Shown: positions 16,514 to 26,825, counted from the first letter of the stretch. The stretch: DNA of 64,000 nt from Syntrophus aciditrophicus SB (GCF_000013405.1 NC_007759.1:3039001-3103000); one strand, 5' to 3'. Numbers and translations: made by a program. The notes: generated by a model from the sequence alone, not told the origin.

Positions 16514-18034
16514 GAACTAAAAGATATCTTGCTGGCACATCGTAAAGAGATCAACGTAAAATGGAGTATTGTAGTCGATAAACACTACTGTGAGCAGGGG
16601 TATAGACAGGAACCGTTCGAAGATACGTTAGCTGTTAATCTGGAAGCTGTAGATGCAAACTATGCCGTACTCGCAAACAGGGATTTCGCACCGTTAGATG
16701 ATTTTATCGAGAAGATTGCCAGAAAGCGGTTTGCCGCCGGATTCGACCTTTCAGACGTTCAAATGGCCTTTGAATATTACCGGACAATTACCATCCCCAT
16801 CATTACGAAAGAATTGCCGCAGAACAAAATGACCCCAGCTCTGGAAAGGCTTAATAATTGTCTCTCCTATACGATCATCAAGTTCAGTGATTATTTTCAG
16901 AACCTCCATGAAAAGGCACTCAAGGAGCATGCTGAACACCTCGAACTGGAGGTCATGAAGCGGACGAAAGAATTAGCGGAGTTGGAGGCAAAATACCGGG
17001 TCCTCGTAGAGGAGATCAATGACGGCTATTTTGTAGAAAAGAAGGGGAGAATCATCTTTGCGAACCATGCTTTTTGCGATATGCACGGATATACCCCGAC
17101 GGAGGTCATCAATCAGCCATACATCAATTTTGTGGCGTCTGAATATGTTTCCAAGGTAACAAGTTATTTCGAGAAGGACTTAAACAGGGAAAGCGAATCA
17201 GAACAATATGCCTATAAAAGACTCCATAAGGATGGCAGTTTTTTCCCAACTGAAAACAAGGTAAAGCGCATCTGGTATAAGGGAGACTATGCATGGGCAG
17301 GTATCTGCCGGGATATCACGGAAAGAGTGAAAATGGCGGAACGCATCCGTGAATCGGAAAAACTCGCACACATTGGTCAGCTTACCACGTCTCTCGCCCA
17401 TGAAATTAGGAATCCCCTCTCATCCATCAAGATGAGCATTCGAATGCTCCTGAAAAGCATGGACTTTGATGGAGATAACAAAAAGACGCTGGAAATAGCA
17501 GACCGGGAGATTTCGCATTTAGAGAGAATCCTTACAGAAATGCTTGATTTTGCCAGGCCTGTCAAACTCTGTTTTGAACTTCTCTCAATCAATCAACTTA
17601 TTTACTCATGCCTGGAAATTCTGAAAGTCACGATCCGTGAAAAAGAGATCACCGTGATAGAGAAACTTTCTAAAAGAATGTCCCCATCGATGATGGATGG
17701 GAATAAGATTGAACATGCCATTATCAACATCCTTCTCAATGCAATTGAAGTGCTGCCTACGGGAGGAATCATATCGATCGAAACACATCATCGGAAATTG
17801 GATCACAAGCCCTTTATATCCGTCGAAATCTCAGACAACGGTCCGGGTGTGACGTCGGAAGATCTGCCTTACATTTTCAACCCCTTCTTCAGTAAAAAAA
17901 AGAAAGGCACAGGTCTTGGCCTTTCAAATGTGAAAAAAGTCGTGGATGCCCATGGAGGGAAGATTGCCGCTTCGGCTACCTCAAAAGGTTTTTCCATTTC
18001 TTTTACGATCCCTGTAAGGAAGGATCATGTGTAA
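16511..18034 (+). CDS. PAS-domain sensor histidine kinase (BamW-like)
   Basis: A 507-residue soluble kinase. Residues 1-135 resemble the RsbRD_N sensor-type helical domain; next are a short coiled coil, a PAS domain (about 160-275), a HisKA phosphoacceptor (LAHEIRNPLSSI, His297) and an HATPase with N box, DNGPG and GTGLGLSNVKK. ATG 16511 is chosen because it is the start regenerated by the IS target duplication; in-frame starts further left lie within the IS. No good ribosome site precedes it. It overlaps the response regulator by 8 bases. Position beside a sigma54-driven aromatic operon suggests the BamVW two-component system known to control bamY in Geobacter metallireducens. Orthology is inferred. 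Confidence 0.85.
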   Translation: MELKDILLAHRKEINVKWSIVVDKHYCEQGYRQEPFEDTLAVNLEAVDANYAVLANRDFAPLDDFIEKIARKRFAAGFDLSDVQMAFEYYRTITIPIITKELPQNKMTPALERLNNCLSYTIIKFSDYFQNLHEKALKEHAEHLELEVMKRTKELAELEAKYRVLVEEINDGYFVEKKGRIIFANHAFCDMHGYTPTEVINQPYINFVASEYVSKVTSYFEKDLNRESESEQYAYKRLHKDGSFFPTENKVKRIWYKGDYAWAGICRDITERVKMAERIRESEKLAHIGQLTTSLAHEIRNPLSSIKMSIRMLLKSMDFDGDNKKTLEIADREISHLERILTEMLDFARPVKLCFELLSINQLIYSCLEILKVTIREKEITVIEKLSKRMSPSMMDGNKIEHAIINILLNAIEVLPTGGIISIETHHRKLDHKPFISVEISDNGPGVTSEDLPYIFNPFFSKKKKGTGLGLSNVKKVVDAHGGKIAASATSKGFSISFTIPVRKDHV

Positions 18035-19379
18035 GAAGAAAATTTTAATTATAGATGATGATGCCTCTCAACTGGAACTGCTCAATATATTTTTCAGTGG
18101 AAGAGGTTATGCCGTTCATTGCTCCGCCACCGCGATGGCTGGTCTGGAGGCCCGTGCAACTTTTCACCCGGATGTAATCGTCCTTGATATTCGACTGCCG
18201 GACATGGATGGAATCGAAGTTCTACGCAGTCTTGATACAGGGAAATCTTCAATTAATGTGATCATGATTACGGCCTATCATGACATGGAAACAACGGTTA
18301 AGGCGATGAAGCTGGGGGCCTACGAATACATCACAAAGCCAATCGATGTTGACGAGTTGGAAGACGCGGTCTGCAGGGCCTTAAAGAACTCGGAGCTCCG
18401 TGAAGCCAAAGAATTACCTGCGGTCAAGACCTTTCTTCAAAAAGGGCCCATGATCGGCAACAGCAAACCGATGAAAGAAGTCTTCAAGATGATCGGTGTG
18501 CTCAGCGAAAATAATGTTACGGTCCTCATAGAAGGAGAAACGGGAACGGGAAAAGAACTTATTGCAAGAGCGATCCACGACTACGGTCCACACAAGGATC
18601 ATCCTTTTATTCCCATCAACTGTTCGGCTATTGTGGGAACACTACTTGAGAGTGAACTTTTCGGCCATGAGAAAGGGGCCTTTACAGGCGCATTCGCCAC
18701 GAAAAAGGGGAAATTCGAGCTTGCAGGAGAGGGAACGATCTTTCTTGATGAGATGGGTGAAATTCCCATCGAACTACAGGCCAAACTCCTTCGTTTTCTG
18801 CAGGATAAGGCATTTCAACGCGTCGGCGGTGAAAAATTCCTGCATTCAAAGGCCAGGGTGATTGTAGCAACCAATAAAGACCTGCTTCAGATGGTCAGAG
18901 CAGGCACTTTCAGAGAAGATCTCTATTATCGGTTGAGTGCAGCGAAAATAAACGTGCCGCCGCTGAGAAAGCGCAGGGAGGATATCCCTTTCCTCCTTGA
19001 TCATATGGTTAAAGAGATCAATGCCGAACTGGGCAAACGCATCGATAGGGTCGATAAGAAAGCGCTTTTGAGAATGATGGAATACGATTGGCCGGGCAAT
19101 GTAAGGGAACTCAGGAACGTTCTTACCGGTGCGGCCATTTCGACGCGGGGTGAAACCTTATTGGATGACGCAATACTCCCTTTCTTAGGGGCGGGAACCG
19201 TACAGGACATCTTCCCGCCGGGGGCCGCCCTCAGTCTTCGGGAAGTTGAAAGGGAGCATATTCTGAAGATTCTTCATTATACGAATGGAAACATTACAAG
19301 CAGCGCACAGATCCTTGGAATATCTCGACCGACGCTTCGACAAAAAATAAGGCAGTACAAGATATTGCCACAGCAATAA
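18027..19379 (+). CDS. NtrC-family sigma54 response regulator (BamV-like)
   Basis: A 450-residue activator: receiver domain with phosphoacceptor Asp54 ([11 protein letters not shown]) and the Thr/Lys switch residues (MITAYHD, TKPID), AAA+ domain with Walker A GETGTGKE, the sigma54-contact motif GAFTGA and Walker B IFLDEMGE, and a C-terminal Fis-type helix-turn-helix ([23 protein letters not shown]). Cotranscribed with the kinase (8-base overlap). The nearest recognisable sigma54 promoter is that of the divergent ligase-bam operon, making that operon the likely target; this is inference from position. Confidence 0.88.
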   Translation: MCKKKILIIDDDASQLELLNIFFSGRGYAVHCSATAMAGLEARATFHPDVIVLDIRLPDMDGIEVLRSLDTGKSSINVIMITAYHDMETTVKAMKLGAYEYITKPIDVDELEDAVCRALKNSELREAKELPAVKTFLQKGPMIGNSKPMKEVFKMIGVLSENNVTVLIEGETGTGKELIARAIHDYGPHKDHPFIPINCSAIVGTLLESELFGHEKGAFTGAFATKKGKFELAGEGTIFLDEMGEIPIELQAKLLRFLQDKAFQRVGGEKFLHSKARVIVATNKDLLQMVRAGTFREDLYYRLSAAKINVPPLRKRREDIPFLLDHMVKEINAELGKRIDRVDKKALLRMMEYDWPGNVRELRNVLTGAAISTRGETLLDDAILPFLGAGTVQDIFPPGAALSLREVEREHILKILHYTNGNITSSAQILGISRPTLRQKIRQYKILPQQ

Positions 19380-19830
19380 AAGAAGGAACGGTTCTCTATT
19401 ACGGTATTGAAAAAGACAATAAATTTGGAAAAATTTTGTTCGAACGTACGAGGAAAGAAGCAGAAAGTGAAAAGAAAATGAGGTAATCAGTTCTCAATTC
19501 TAACTCTTGCCACGAGAGGGTAAAATGGCATCACATCAAATATCGCCTGTTCCGGCCCGGTCCAAGTGAACAGGGAATTTTTCCGGAGAACTTCCTCAAG
19601 GGTCTTGAGCTTGAAAATATTTTTTCTTCGACACGCTTTGGCTTCATATTTGCGTAAGAACTTTTTTGGGAGAAGTTTTTGTTTGTCGAGACTTTTATTG
19701 ACTAACCTCCCCTCTCGGCCCTTTTTCTCTCCCAGGAAGGGAACGGAACGGCCGGTGGATGAGATCGCGGGTTTCTTGAAAAGGGGGACAAAGGCAGTCG
19801 GAACGACGAGGTAACGAAGGTGGTCCGTAA
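19380..19830. pseudogene. Gene remnants between the response regulator and nifA-like gene
   Basis: A protein-like plus-strand frame ends at 19486 (…GTVLYYGIEKDNKFGKILFE…, no start of its own, running in from inside the regulator 3' end in another frame). A minus-strand frame ends at 19487 (…LFTWTGPEQAIFDVMPFYP…) with no credible start. The two stops abut. I do not recognise either family. They may be decayed ends of genes lost here, or chance frames. Confidence 0.3.
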
Positions 19831-21372
19831 TTGAGCAAACATAATTATGAGGAACTGGCGGCATTGCATGCCATTGCAAGGACTCTGGCTCAGCCCGGGG
19901 AACTGCGGGATCAACTGGAGCGGGTTCTTCAGGAGATGAACCAGAGGGTCGGAATGCAACGGGGAATGATCTCTCTGCTGGACAGGGAAAGCGGTGAAGT
20001 CTGGCTGGATGTGGCTCACGGGGTTGACATCCAGGGGATGGAAGTCTCCTACCAGCCTGGAGAGGGGATTACCGGCAAGGTCGCTCAGACGGGACGCCCC
20101 ATGGCCGTCGCCAATCTGGGGCAGGAAACCCATTTTCTCGACCGGACCGGAGCGCGGCGATTTCTCAATCGCTCGGAACTGGCCTTTCTCTGTGTGCCGA
20201 TTATTTATGACAATCGGGTGGTCGGGGTCCTGTCCGCCGATAAGGCCGCCCGCCAGGTGGAGGACCTGGATCGGGAACTGGCCATGCTTTCCTCCATATC
20301 CGAACTCATTGCCAAGAGCGTTCACATCCGCGCCCTGGAAGAGGAAAACCGGCGCCTCCGGCATATGCTTGGCCGCTCGACTGTGCCGGATTCCGAAATC
20401 ATCGGTCATTCCAGGGTCATGCAGGAAGTCTTCGGCCTCATTGCCCAGGTGGCCGATTCCAATACGACCGTGCTCATCAACGGCGAAACGGGGACAGGAA
20501 AGGAGCTGGTTGCCCGGGCGATCCACGACCGCAGCTCCCGGTGCAAGGGGCCTCTGATTCAGGTGAATTGCGCCGCCATGCCGGATACCTTGATCGAAAG
20601 CGAACTTTTCGGCCACGAAAAAGGGGCGTTTACGGGAGCGCTTCACGCGCGTCGGGGACGTTTCGAGGAGGCTCATGGCGGTACCATTTTCCTCGATGAG
20701 GTCGGCGAGCTGTCCGCGGCGGCCCAGGCAAAACTGCTGAGGGTCATTCAGGAGAAGAAGTTTCAGCCTCTAGGCGCTTCGCGCGTGGTCTCCGTAGATG
20801 TCCGCATTATCGCGGCAACCAACCGGAATCTGGAAGAGGATGTGGCAGTGGGTCACTTCCGGGCCGATCTGTATTACCGGTTGAATGTCTTTCCGATTTA
20901 CCTCCCGCCGCTTCGGGAGCGGGGAAGCGACATCATCCTCCTGGCCGATTATTTTGTATTGAAGTATAATAAAATAATGGGGAAATCCGTAAAGCGGATT
21001 TCGAATGCCGTTCTGGAAGCCTTTTTAAGCCATTCCTGGCCGGGCAACGTCCGGGAACTTGAAAACTGCATAGAACGGGCGGTTCTGCTGGCAACAGGGG
21101 ATTCCATCGAAACACTCCATCTGCCTCCCTCACTCCAGATCAGGAGCCGGGAAGGAGAGAAGAAGGAATCAGGCAAATTTAATGCGATGATCGAATCCCA
21201 GGAAAGGGCGATGATTGTGGACGCACTCAAGGAAAGTCATGGCAACCAAAGCCAGGCAGCACGAATTCTCGGGACAACAAAACGCATCATTCAATACAAG
21301 ATCCAGAAATTCGGGATCGATCCCCGTCGGTTTAACCCCAAACATGCCGGTTCATCCACGATTTCCGGCTGA
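19831..21372 (+). CDS. NifA-like sigma54-dependent activator (GAF-AAA-HTH)
   Basis: A 513-residue regulator with TTG start after GAAGGTGG. An N-terminal GAF domain (about 20-165) is followed by the AAA+ domain with [14 protein letters not shown] and IFLDEVGE, and a C-terminal Fis-type helix-turn-helix ([20 protein letters not shown]). No receiver domain is present. The GAF-AAA-HTH layout is that of NifA, controlling nitrogen fixation or assimilation promoters. The next operon encodes glutamate synthase and glutamine synthetase behind a sigma54-like promoter, so local control is plausible. No nif structural gene is in the window, so the name is family-level. Confidence 0.82.
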   Translation: MSKHNYEELAALHAIARTLAQPGELRDQLERVLQEMNQRVGMQRGMISLLDRESGEVWLDVAHGVDIQGMEVSYQPGEGITGKVAQTGRPMAVANLGQETHFLDRTGARRFLNRSELAFLCVPIIYDNRVVGVLSADKAARQVEDLDRELAMLSSISELIAKSVHIRALEEENRRLRHMLGRSTVPDSEIIGHSRVMQEVFGLIAQVADSNTTVLINGETGTGKELVARAIHDRSSRCKGPLIQVNCAAMPDTLIESELFGHEKGAFTGALHARRGRFEEAHGGTIFLDEVGELSAAAQAKLLRVIQEKKFQPLGASRVVSVDVRIIAATNRNLEEDVAVGHFRADLYYRLNVFPIYLPPLRERGSDIILLADYFVLKYNKIMGKSVKRISNAVLEAFLSHSWPGNVRELENCIERAVLLATGDSIETLHLPPSLQIRSREGEKKESGKFNAMIESQERAMIVDALKESHGNQSQAARILGTTKRIIQYKIQKFGIDPRRFNPKHAGSSTISG

Positions 21373-21707
21373 ATTGAGATGGGCCGGGAAAAGGTCACGG
21401 CTTTTCTTGAATTTTGATACAAATTTGTTCTTTATTTGGTCATTTGCACATTTTTGTTTCTTTTCATTTTCATCCTCCTCTTTTTGAAGGCAATTCCCGG
21501 ATATTTTCCAGGATCCAACCCCCTTAAACTCCGGATTTGCGAACTGTCTTTAACGAAATCGTTCAGAAACCGACGCCATACTCATACTTACAGGAATGGC
21601 ATGTTTCTGGCTTTTCTCCTTATCACAATGTATCAATTATTGAACATTAACCCTTTTTAATAGGAATGAAAGGCCCAATCTCAAAGGGCTGAAAGGAAGT
21701 TTTCCTC
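21373..21707 (+). other. Regulatory gap before the glutamate synthase operon
   Basis: Contains no gene. It holds a sigma54-type promoter (21597-21612, listed separately) and a 10-bp perfect palindrome ACAAATTTGT at 21419-21428 that could bind an activator. No clear NifA-type TGT-N10-ACA site was found by eye. Confidence 0.5.
21597..21612 (+). promoter_or_regulatory. Sigma54-type promoter of the glutamate synthase-glnA operon
   Basis: TGGCAT-GTTTC-TGGCT: GG and GC are separated by exactly 10 bases, and the -24 element matches 5 of 6. The -12 element has TGGC for TTGC. Transcription would start near 21623, leaving an 85-base leader. A NifA-like activator gene lies just upstream. Confidence 0.6.
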
Positions 21708-22838
21708 ATGTGCCGATTGTTTGCAATAACGAGCAGCGAACCTCTTTCCCCCATGGTCGCCATCCGAGCCCTGGATGTCATGAAAGAGGGCCATGACGGT
21801 TCCGGAGTGGGTCTTTTTCTTGCCGATCTCGGCGGGGAGTTCGAACAGTTTAAAGGGAGGCCCATTCTTTCAGGAATCTTTTCCAACAGCGGAATCAAGG
21901 CGCTGGATCACTACATGATGGAAATGGACTTCCTGGTGAAATACAAGTTGTCCTTCCGCCCCAAAAAGCAGCGTCCGGCTGGAACGCCGGACCGGGATCA
22001 CTACATGATCCGCGTCTATGATTATCCGCCGGAATGGGAGGATCTGGGTGAAGAGGAAATCGGCCGGCGTTTACTGCAGACACGCCTCCGTCTGAGAAAA
22101 CTGGGGGAAGAGGACGGGTCCATGCTGGTATTCAGCTTCTGGCCGGATGTGATCATGATCAAAGAGGTGGGAGATCCTCTGGCCGTCGGTCAGTATCTCG
22201 GCTTCGATCAGCCGAACCTGCAGGCCCGGATCATCATGGCGCAGGGAAGACAGAATACCAATTACGCCATTGACATCTATGCCTGCCATCCCTTTTTCAT
22301 TGAGGGAATCGCCACGATGACCAATGGCGAGAATACCGCTTTTGTGCCGATCCGGGAATTTCTTCTTTCCCGGGGCGATCCGGGCTATATCGGATATCGA
22401 TCGGATTCGGAGGTTTTTACCCATATCCTCCATTATACGCTGAAGCATCTCGGATTGAGCCTGGAAGCATACAAACACATTCTGACGCCGCTCAAGGATG
22501 AGGAGCTGGCCGGACATCCCGATGGCCGGCTTTTACAGCTGTTGAAACAGAGCTGCCGACCCATGATCGTGGATGGCCCGAACTGTGTCATGGGATGCCT
22601 GCCCGACAAGACGCTTTTTCTGGTGCAGGACAGTAAAAAACTCCGTCCCGGAATCGTCGGCGGACTTCCGGGGTTATATGCCTTTTCCTCGGAAGTGTGC
22701 GGTCTTGATGAGGCCATTCCCGAACGGGATAAAAGTCGGGATTTTCAGCCCATGGGAACGGATCTGGTTTCTGTCGGACCGGACCGGCGGGAGGTGAAAC
22801 GATGGAATCAATGGAAAAACTTACCCCTTCAGCATTAA
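21708..22838 (+). CDS. Glutamate synthase amidotransferase subunit (separate GATase II domain)
   Basis: A 376-residue class II glutamine amidotransferase. The catalytic cysteine is residue 2 (MCRLFAITSS), exposed after Met removal, and class II motifs follow (KEGHDGSGVG, YMIRVY, TNGENTAF). In ordinary GltB this domain is the N-terminal third of one large chain. Here it is its own gene, as in archaeal-type split glutamate synthases. It hydrolyses glutamine and delivers ammonia to the FMN subunit encoded next. The start overlaps nothing upstream; its end overlaps the next gene by 37 bases. It is the first gene after the sigma54-type promoter. Confidence 0.83.
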   Translation: MCRLFAITSSEPLSPMVAIRALDVMKEGHDGSGVGLFLADLGGEFEQFKGRPILSGIFSNSGIKALDHYMMEMDFLVKYKLSFRPKKQRPAGTPDRDHYMIRVYDYPPEWEDLGEEEIGRRLLQTRLRLRKLGEEDGSMLVFSFWPDVIMIKEVGDPLAVGQYLGFDQPNLQARIIMAQGRQNTNYAIDIYACHPFFIEGIATMTNGENTAFVPIREFLLSRGDPGYIGYRSDSEVFTHILHYTLKHLGLSLEAYKHILTPLKDEELAGHPDGRLLQLLKQSCRPMIVDGPNCVMGCLPDKTLFLVQDSKKLRPGIVGGLPGLYAFSSEVCGLDEAIPERDKSRDFQPMGTDLVSVGPDRREVKRWNQWKNLPLQH

Positions 22839-24436
22839 ATACAAAAGACCTTCCCTGGCTGATTCTCTGGGATAAGGAAAAATGCGCCTTATGCGGCCGG
22901 TGTACGGCCGTATGTCCGGTTCAGGCCATCGAGCCCGCTGTCTTCCGGAAGCGGGTTGTTTCGGTGCAGCCGGGACTCGCCGAAAAACCGGGGCATCTGT
23001 ATTCGATCTATCACGGAATCCGCCAGAAAACCGATCCGGCCCATTTCTGCATCGGCTGCGGAATGTGCGATTTCGTCTGTCCCAATGGGGCTATCCAGCC
23101 GGTACGCAATGAAGAGCAGGATAAACTCCGATTTCATCTCAATTCAGGCGGAGCGCCCCGCCGTCGCGGTGGACGCCGCAATGTGCCGAGAAGTCTTCTC
23201 GATGAAATCAAATTTATCAGGATTTCCATGCTCACCGACCCGGCCCTCGATGCCGGACGACACGAATTTGAACTGCGAACGCTGCTGGGCCGCATTCTTC
23301 CTCCCGAGGAGATTCTGAAGGTCTCCCGGGAAAACGGCTGGATTCCCCCCGTCCGGGAAATCTACCCCCTCGTGGTGGGCAGCATGTCCTTCGGGGCTCT
23401 TTCCCCCAACATGTGGGAGGGTCTCCAGATGGGTGTGGCCTATCTGAATGAGGAACTGGGCATGCCCGTGCGCATGGCCACCGGAGAAGGGGGCTGTCCG
23501 CCGCGTCTGCTCCGTTCGCGGTTTCTGAAATACGTGATCCTTCAGATTGCAAGCGGCTATTTCGGCTGGGATGAAATTATCCGCACTCTGCCGGAAATGA
23601 AGGAGGATCCCTGCGCCATCGAAATCAAATATGGACAGGGCGCAAAACCGGGCGATGGCGGACTGCTGATGTGGTATAAGGTCAATAAACTGATTGCCGC
23701 GATTCGGGGTGTGCCGTCGGGCATCAATCTGCCCAGCCCCCCGACACACCAGACGCAGTATTCCATCGAAGAATCCGTGGCCAAGATGATTCAGTCCATG
23801 TCCATGGCCTGGGGATTCCGGGTTCCCGTCTATCCGAAGATCTCGGCGACGAGCACGGCCCTGGCGGTTCTCAACAATCTGACGCGCAATCCCTATGCTT
23901 CGGCACTGGCGATTGACGGCGAAGACGGGGGCACCGGCGCGGCCTACCATGTTTCGATGAATTCCATGGGACACCCCATTGCCAGCAATATCCGGGATGC
24001 CTACCTTACCCTGGTCAAACTCGGCAAACAGAACGAAATTCCTCTCTTTGCCGGCGGCGGCATCGGCAAGAACGGAAATCTGGCGGCCAATGCCGCGGCC
24101 CTGATCATGCTGGGGGCCAGCGGTGTGCAGGTGGGCAAAGTCCTTATGCAGGCAGCGGCGGGATGCGTCGGTTCAGAGACGGACCGGTGCAACATCTGTA
24201 ATATCGGCCTCTGCCCGAAAGGGATCACCTCGCAGGATCCCCGATTATACCGGCGGCTTGATCCGGAAAAAGTGGCGGAGCGTCTCGTGGATGTCTTTGT
24301 CAGCTTCGACACGGAATTGAAAAAGATTGTCGCGCCGCTGGGACGGTCCACTTCCCTGCCCATCGGCATGTCCGACGCCCTGGGCATCGCGGACAACCAT
24401 GCCGCCCGGCGGCTGGGGATTTCATATGTCATTTGA
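22802..24436 (+). CDS. Glutamate synthase FMN subunit with N-terminal ferredoxin domain
   Basis: A 544-residue protein. Residues 20-105 hold two [4Fe-4S] motifs (CALCGRCTAVCP and CIGCGMCDFVCP). The rest is the FMN-binding glutamate synthase barrel (GSMSFGALSP, GEGGCPP, KYGQGAKPGDGG, DGEDGGTGA, GGGIGKNGNL) plus a CNICNIGLCPKG cluster segment. It makes glutamate from 2-oxoglutarate and ammonia. GGGAGGTG before ATG fixes the start inside the preceding gene. The fused ferredoxin suggests electrons come from a ferredoxin-type carrier or the partner FAD subunit. Matches the archaeal-type GltB2 layout. Confidence 0.87.
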   Translation: MESMEKLTPSALNTKDLPWLILWDKEKCALCGRCTAVCPVQAIEPAVFRKRVVSVQPGLAEKPGHLYSIYHGIRQKTDPAHFCIGCGMCDFVCPNGAIQPVRNEEQDKLRFHLNSGGAPRRRGGRRNVPRSLLDEIKFIRISMLTDPALDAGRHEFELRTLLGRILPPEEILKVSRENGWIPPVREIYPLVVGSMSFGALSPNMWEGLQMGVAYLNEELGMPVRMATGEGGCPPRLLRSRFLKYVILQIASGYFGWDEIIRTLPEMKEDPCAIEIKYGQGAKPGDGGLLMWYKVNKLIAAIRGVPSGINLPSPPTHQTQYSIEESVAKMIQSMSMAWGFRVPVYPKISATSTALAVLNNLTRNPYASALAIDGEDGGTGAAYHVSMNSMGHPIASNIRDAYLTLVKLGKQNEIPLFAGGGIGKNGNLAANAAALIMLGASGVQVGKVLMQAAAGCVGSETDRCNICNIGLCPKGITSQDPRLYRRLDPEKVAERLVDVFVSFDTELKKIVAPLGRSTSLPIGMSDALGIADNHAARRLGISYVI

Positions 24437-24458
24437 AAAAAGATAAGAAGGTGCTTCC

Positions 24459-26792
24459 ATGTCCTTTGAACCGACACAAATTCTCTCCGGAATGGAAAAC
24501 GGGCTTCGCGTAGATTCCCGGATCCTCGAGGAGCGCGTTCAGGCCGCGGTGCGCGACGGTCATCGGAGGATTGAAATTTCCGCCCATGGCCAGCACGGCA
24601 TCGGCGGCCGCCTCTGGCAGGCGGGCGAAGAAGAAATCCACCTCCGCGTTCGAGGCATGTCCGGTCAGCGTTTGGGGTCCATGGGTTTTCCCGGGACCCG
24701 CATCGAGGTCTGCGGACCCGTTTCCGATGACGTCGGCTGGCTCAACGCGGGAGCCCGGATTATCGTCCACGGCCATGCCACCAATGGAGCGGGAAACGCC
24801 ATGGCCCAGGGAAAAATTTACATCGCCGGCAACATCGGCGCCCGGGGAATGACCATGACCAAGCACAATCCCCGCTTCGATCCCCCCGAGATGTGGATCC
24901 TAGGTTCCGCCGGCGATTCCTTCGCGGAATTCATGGCGGGGGGAACAGCCGTAATCTGCGGGCATGATCCTCAGAACCCGTCCAATGTTCTGGGATATCG
25001 TCCCTGCGTGGGCATGGTGGGCGGAAAGATTTACTTTCGCGGACTCCATCAGGGATTCAGCAAGCATAACGCCCGCCTGACGAATCTTACAGACGAGGAA
25101 TGGCAATGGCTGATTTCGGGATTGCGGGATTTTCTCTCCGAAATTGAGAGGATGAACCTTTTTGATCGCCTGACGGCGGATCGGACCGCCTGGCAGCTTC
25201 TCGCCGCCCGGAAGCCCTATGAAAAAGTTGCCGTTGAATCCCGTCCCATAAACCGGTTCCGCCGGGAAATCTGGGAAACCGAACTGGGTGCGGGCGGACT
25301 GATCGGGGATCTGACCGATCTGGACCGGAGTCCCATCGACGTGATTACGACGGGAGCCCTCCGCCGCTATGTTCCCCTGTGGGAAAATGGCCGCTATCTG
25401 CCCCCCTGTCAGGCAAACTGCCCGACAGGCATCCCGGTTCAGGAGCGCTGGCGGTTGATCCGGGAAGGGCATATTGCGGAAGCCGTCAATCTGTCCCTGC
25501 GCTACACCCCTTTCCCGACGGCGGTCTGCGGCTATCTCTGTCCGAATCTCTGCATGGAGCACTGCACACGCCAGGCGGAAAATCTTCCTCCCCTGGATGT
25601 CACGCTGCTGGGGAAAGCCAGCCTGCAGGCGGAAATGCCCCGGCCTGAGCCTTCCACGAAACACCGGATTGCCGTGATCGGCGGCGGACCGGCGGGTCTT
25701 TCCGTGGCCTGGCAGCTCTGGATGAAGGGGCACGAGCCGGTTGTCTATGAAAAAGAAGAAAAGCCGGGCGGCAAGATGACCGCCACGATTCCCCGCAGCC
25801 GCATACCTGACGAAGTTCTGAACCATGAATTGCAGCGAATCCGGGAGGTGATCGAGTTCGTTTCTCTTGAGCAGCCCCTGACGGTGGAAAGATTCATGCA
25901 GATTCGCGACTCTTCTGATTTTGTCGTGATTGCCGTGGGCGCTCAGAAACCAGCCACCCTGAATATTCCCGGCCATGAACGGGCCTTGACCGCCCTGGAT
26001 TTCCTGCGGCTCTGCAAGCAGGACGGCATTCAGCCCGGTCGGCGGGTCGTCATTATCGGCGCCGGCAACGTGGGGTGCGACGCGGCCACGGAGGCGGCCC
26101 GGCTGGGGGCAACGGACATCACCCTGATCGATATTCAGGAACCGGCATCCTTTGGCCGGGAGCGGCAGCACGCCGAGGCCGCGGGGGCCCGTTTCCTCTG
26201 GCCGCGCTTTGCGAAGGCCATTGCCAATGACGGCGTAGAGCTCGAAGATGGAGAATTCCTCCCGGCGGATACGGTGATTTTCGCCGTAGGGGATCGTCCG
26301 GACCTGTCCTTCGTCCCGGACGAAATTATCCGGGAAAGGGGGTTCCTTCAGGTGGACGACCGTTTTCAGAGCAGCGCCCCCCGGGTCTTTGCAGTGGGAG
26401 ACGTCGTCCGTCCGGGATTGTTGACCGAGGCCATCGGGGCGGGTCGGATCGCAGCGGACACCATCGATGGACGAATTCGCGGCAGAAAAGAAACAATGGG
26501 CCAGTTGCAGCCGATGCCTGCTGAGCGGGTCAAGATGGCCTATTTCGAACCCTGGCTGCCGGAAAACGCGGATGTGACAGCCTGGTCAAGAGTCTGCGCC
26601 TCCTGTGGCTCGTGCCGGGATTGCGGACTCTGTGAAGCGATCTGTCCGCAGAATGCCATTTTCCGCCTGGATAAAAGCAGCGGGGCTTTTGAATACCGGA
26701 GCCGGGCGGAGCGGTGCATCGGATGCGGTTTCTGCGCTGGGGTCTGTCCGACAGGCGTCTGGCGACTGGTGGAAAACGAACCCCTGGAATAA
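24459..26792 (+). CDS. Glutamate synthase GXGXG domain fused to GltD-like FAD oxidoreductase
   Basis: A 777-residue fusion. Residues 1-240 form the GXGXG beta-helix domain (GHATNGAGNAMAQG, GGTAVICG), normally the C-terminus of GltB. Then comes a GltD-type unit: cysteine-rich linker (CQANCPTGIP, CGYLCPNLCMEHC), FAD motif IAVIGGGPAGLSVAW, NAD(P) motif VVIIGAGNVGCDAA and FAD motif VFAVGDVVRPG. A C-terminal ferredoxin ends the protein (CGSCRDCGLCEAICP, CIGCGFCAGVCP). It should feed reducing power from NAD(P)H or ferredoxin to the FMN subunit and provide the GXGXG structural domain. Joining these two modules in one chain is uncommon. ATG follows AAGAAGG. Confidence 0.87.
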   Translation: MSFEPTQILSGMENGLRVDSRILEERVQAAVRDGHRRIEISAHGQHGIGGRLWQAGEEEIHLRVRGMSGQRLGSMGFPGTRIEVCGPVSDDVGWLNAGARIIVHGHATNGAGNAMAQGKIYIAGNIGARGMTMTKHNPRFDPPEMWILGSAGDSFAEFMAGGTAVICGHDPQNPSNVLGYRPCVGMVGGKIYFRGLHQGFSKHNARLTNLTDEEWQWLISGLRDFLSEIERMNLFDRLTADRTAWQLLAARKPYEKVAVESRPINRFRREIWETELGAGGLIGDLTDLDRSPIDVITTGALRRYVPLWENGRYLPPCQANCPTGIPVQERWRLIREGHIAEAVNLSLRYTPFPTAVCGYLCPNLCMEHCTRQAENLPPLDVTLLGKASLQAEMPRPEPSTKHRIAVIGGGPAGLSVAWQLWMKGHEPVVYEKEEKPGGKMTATIPRSRIPDEVLNHELQRIREVIEFVSLEQPLTVERFMQIRDSSDFVVIAVGAQKPATLNIPGHERALTALDFLRLCKQDGIQPGRRVVIIGAGNVGCDAATEAARLGATDITLIDIQEPASFGRERQHAEAAGARFLWPRFAKAIANDGVELEDGEFLPADTVIFAVGDRPDLSFVPDEIIRERGFLQVDDRFQSSAPRVFAVGDVVRPGLLTEAIGAGRIAADTIDGRIRGRKETMGQLQPMPAERVKMAYFEPWLPENADVTAWSRVCASCGSCRDCGLCEAICPQNAIFRLDKSSGAFEYRSRAERCIGCGFCAGVCPTGVWRLVENEPLE

Positions 26793-26825
26793 CATGATTT
26801 GATTCTTTGGAGAAAGGAGCCCTCT

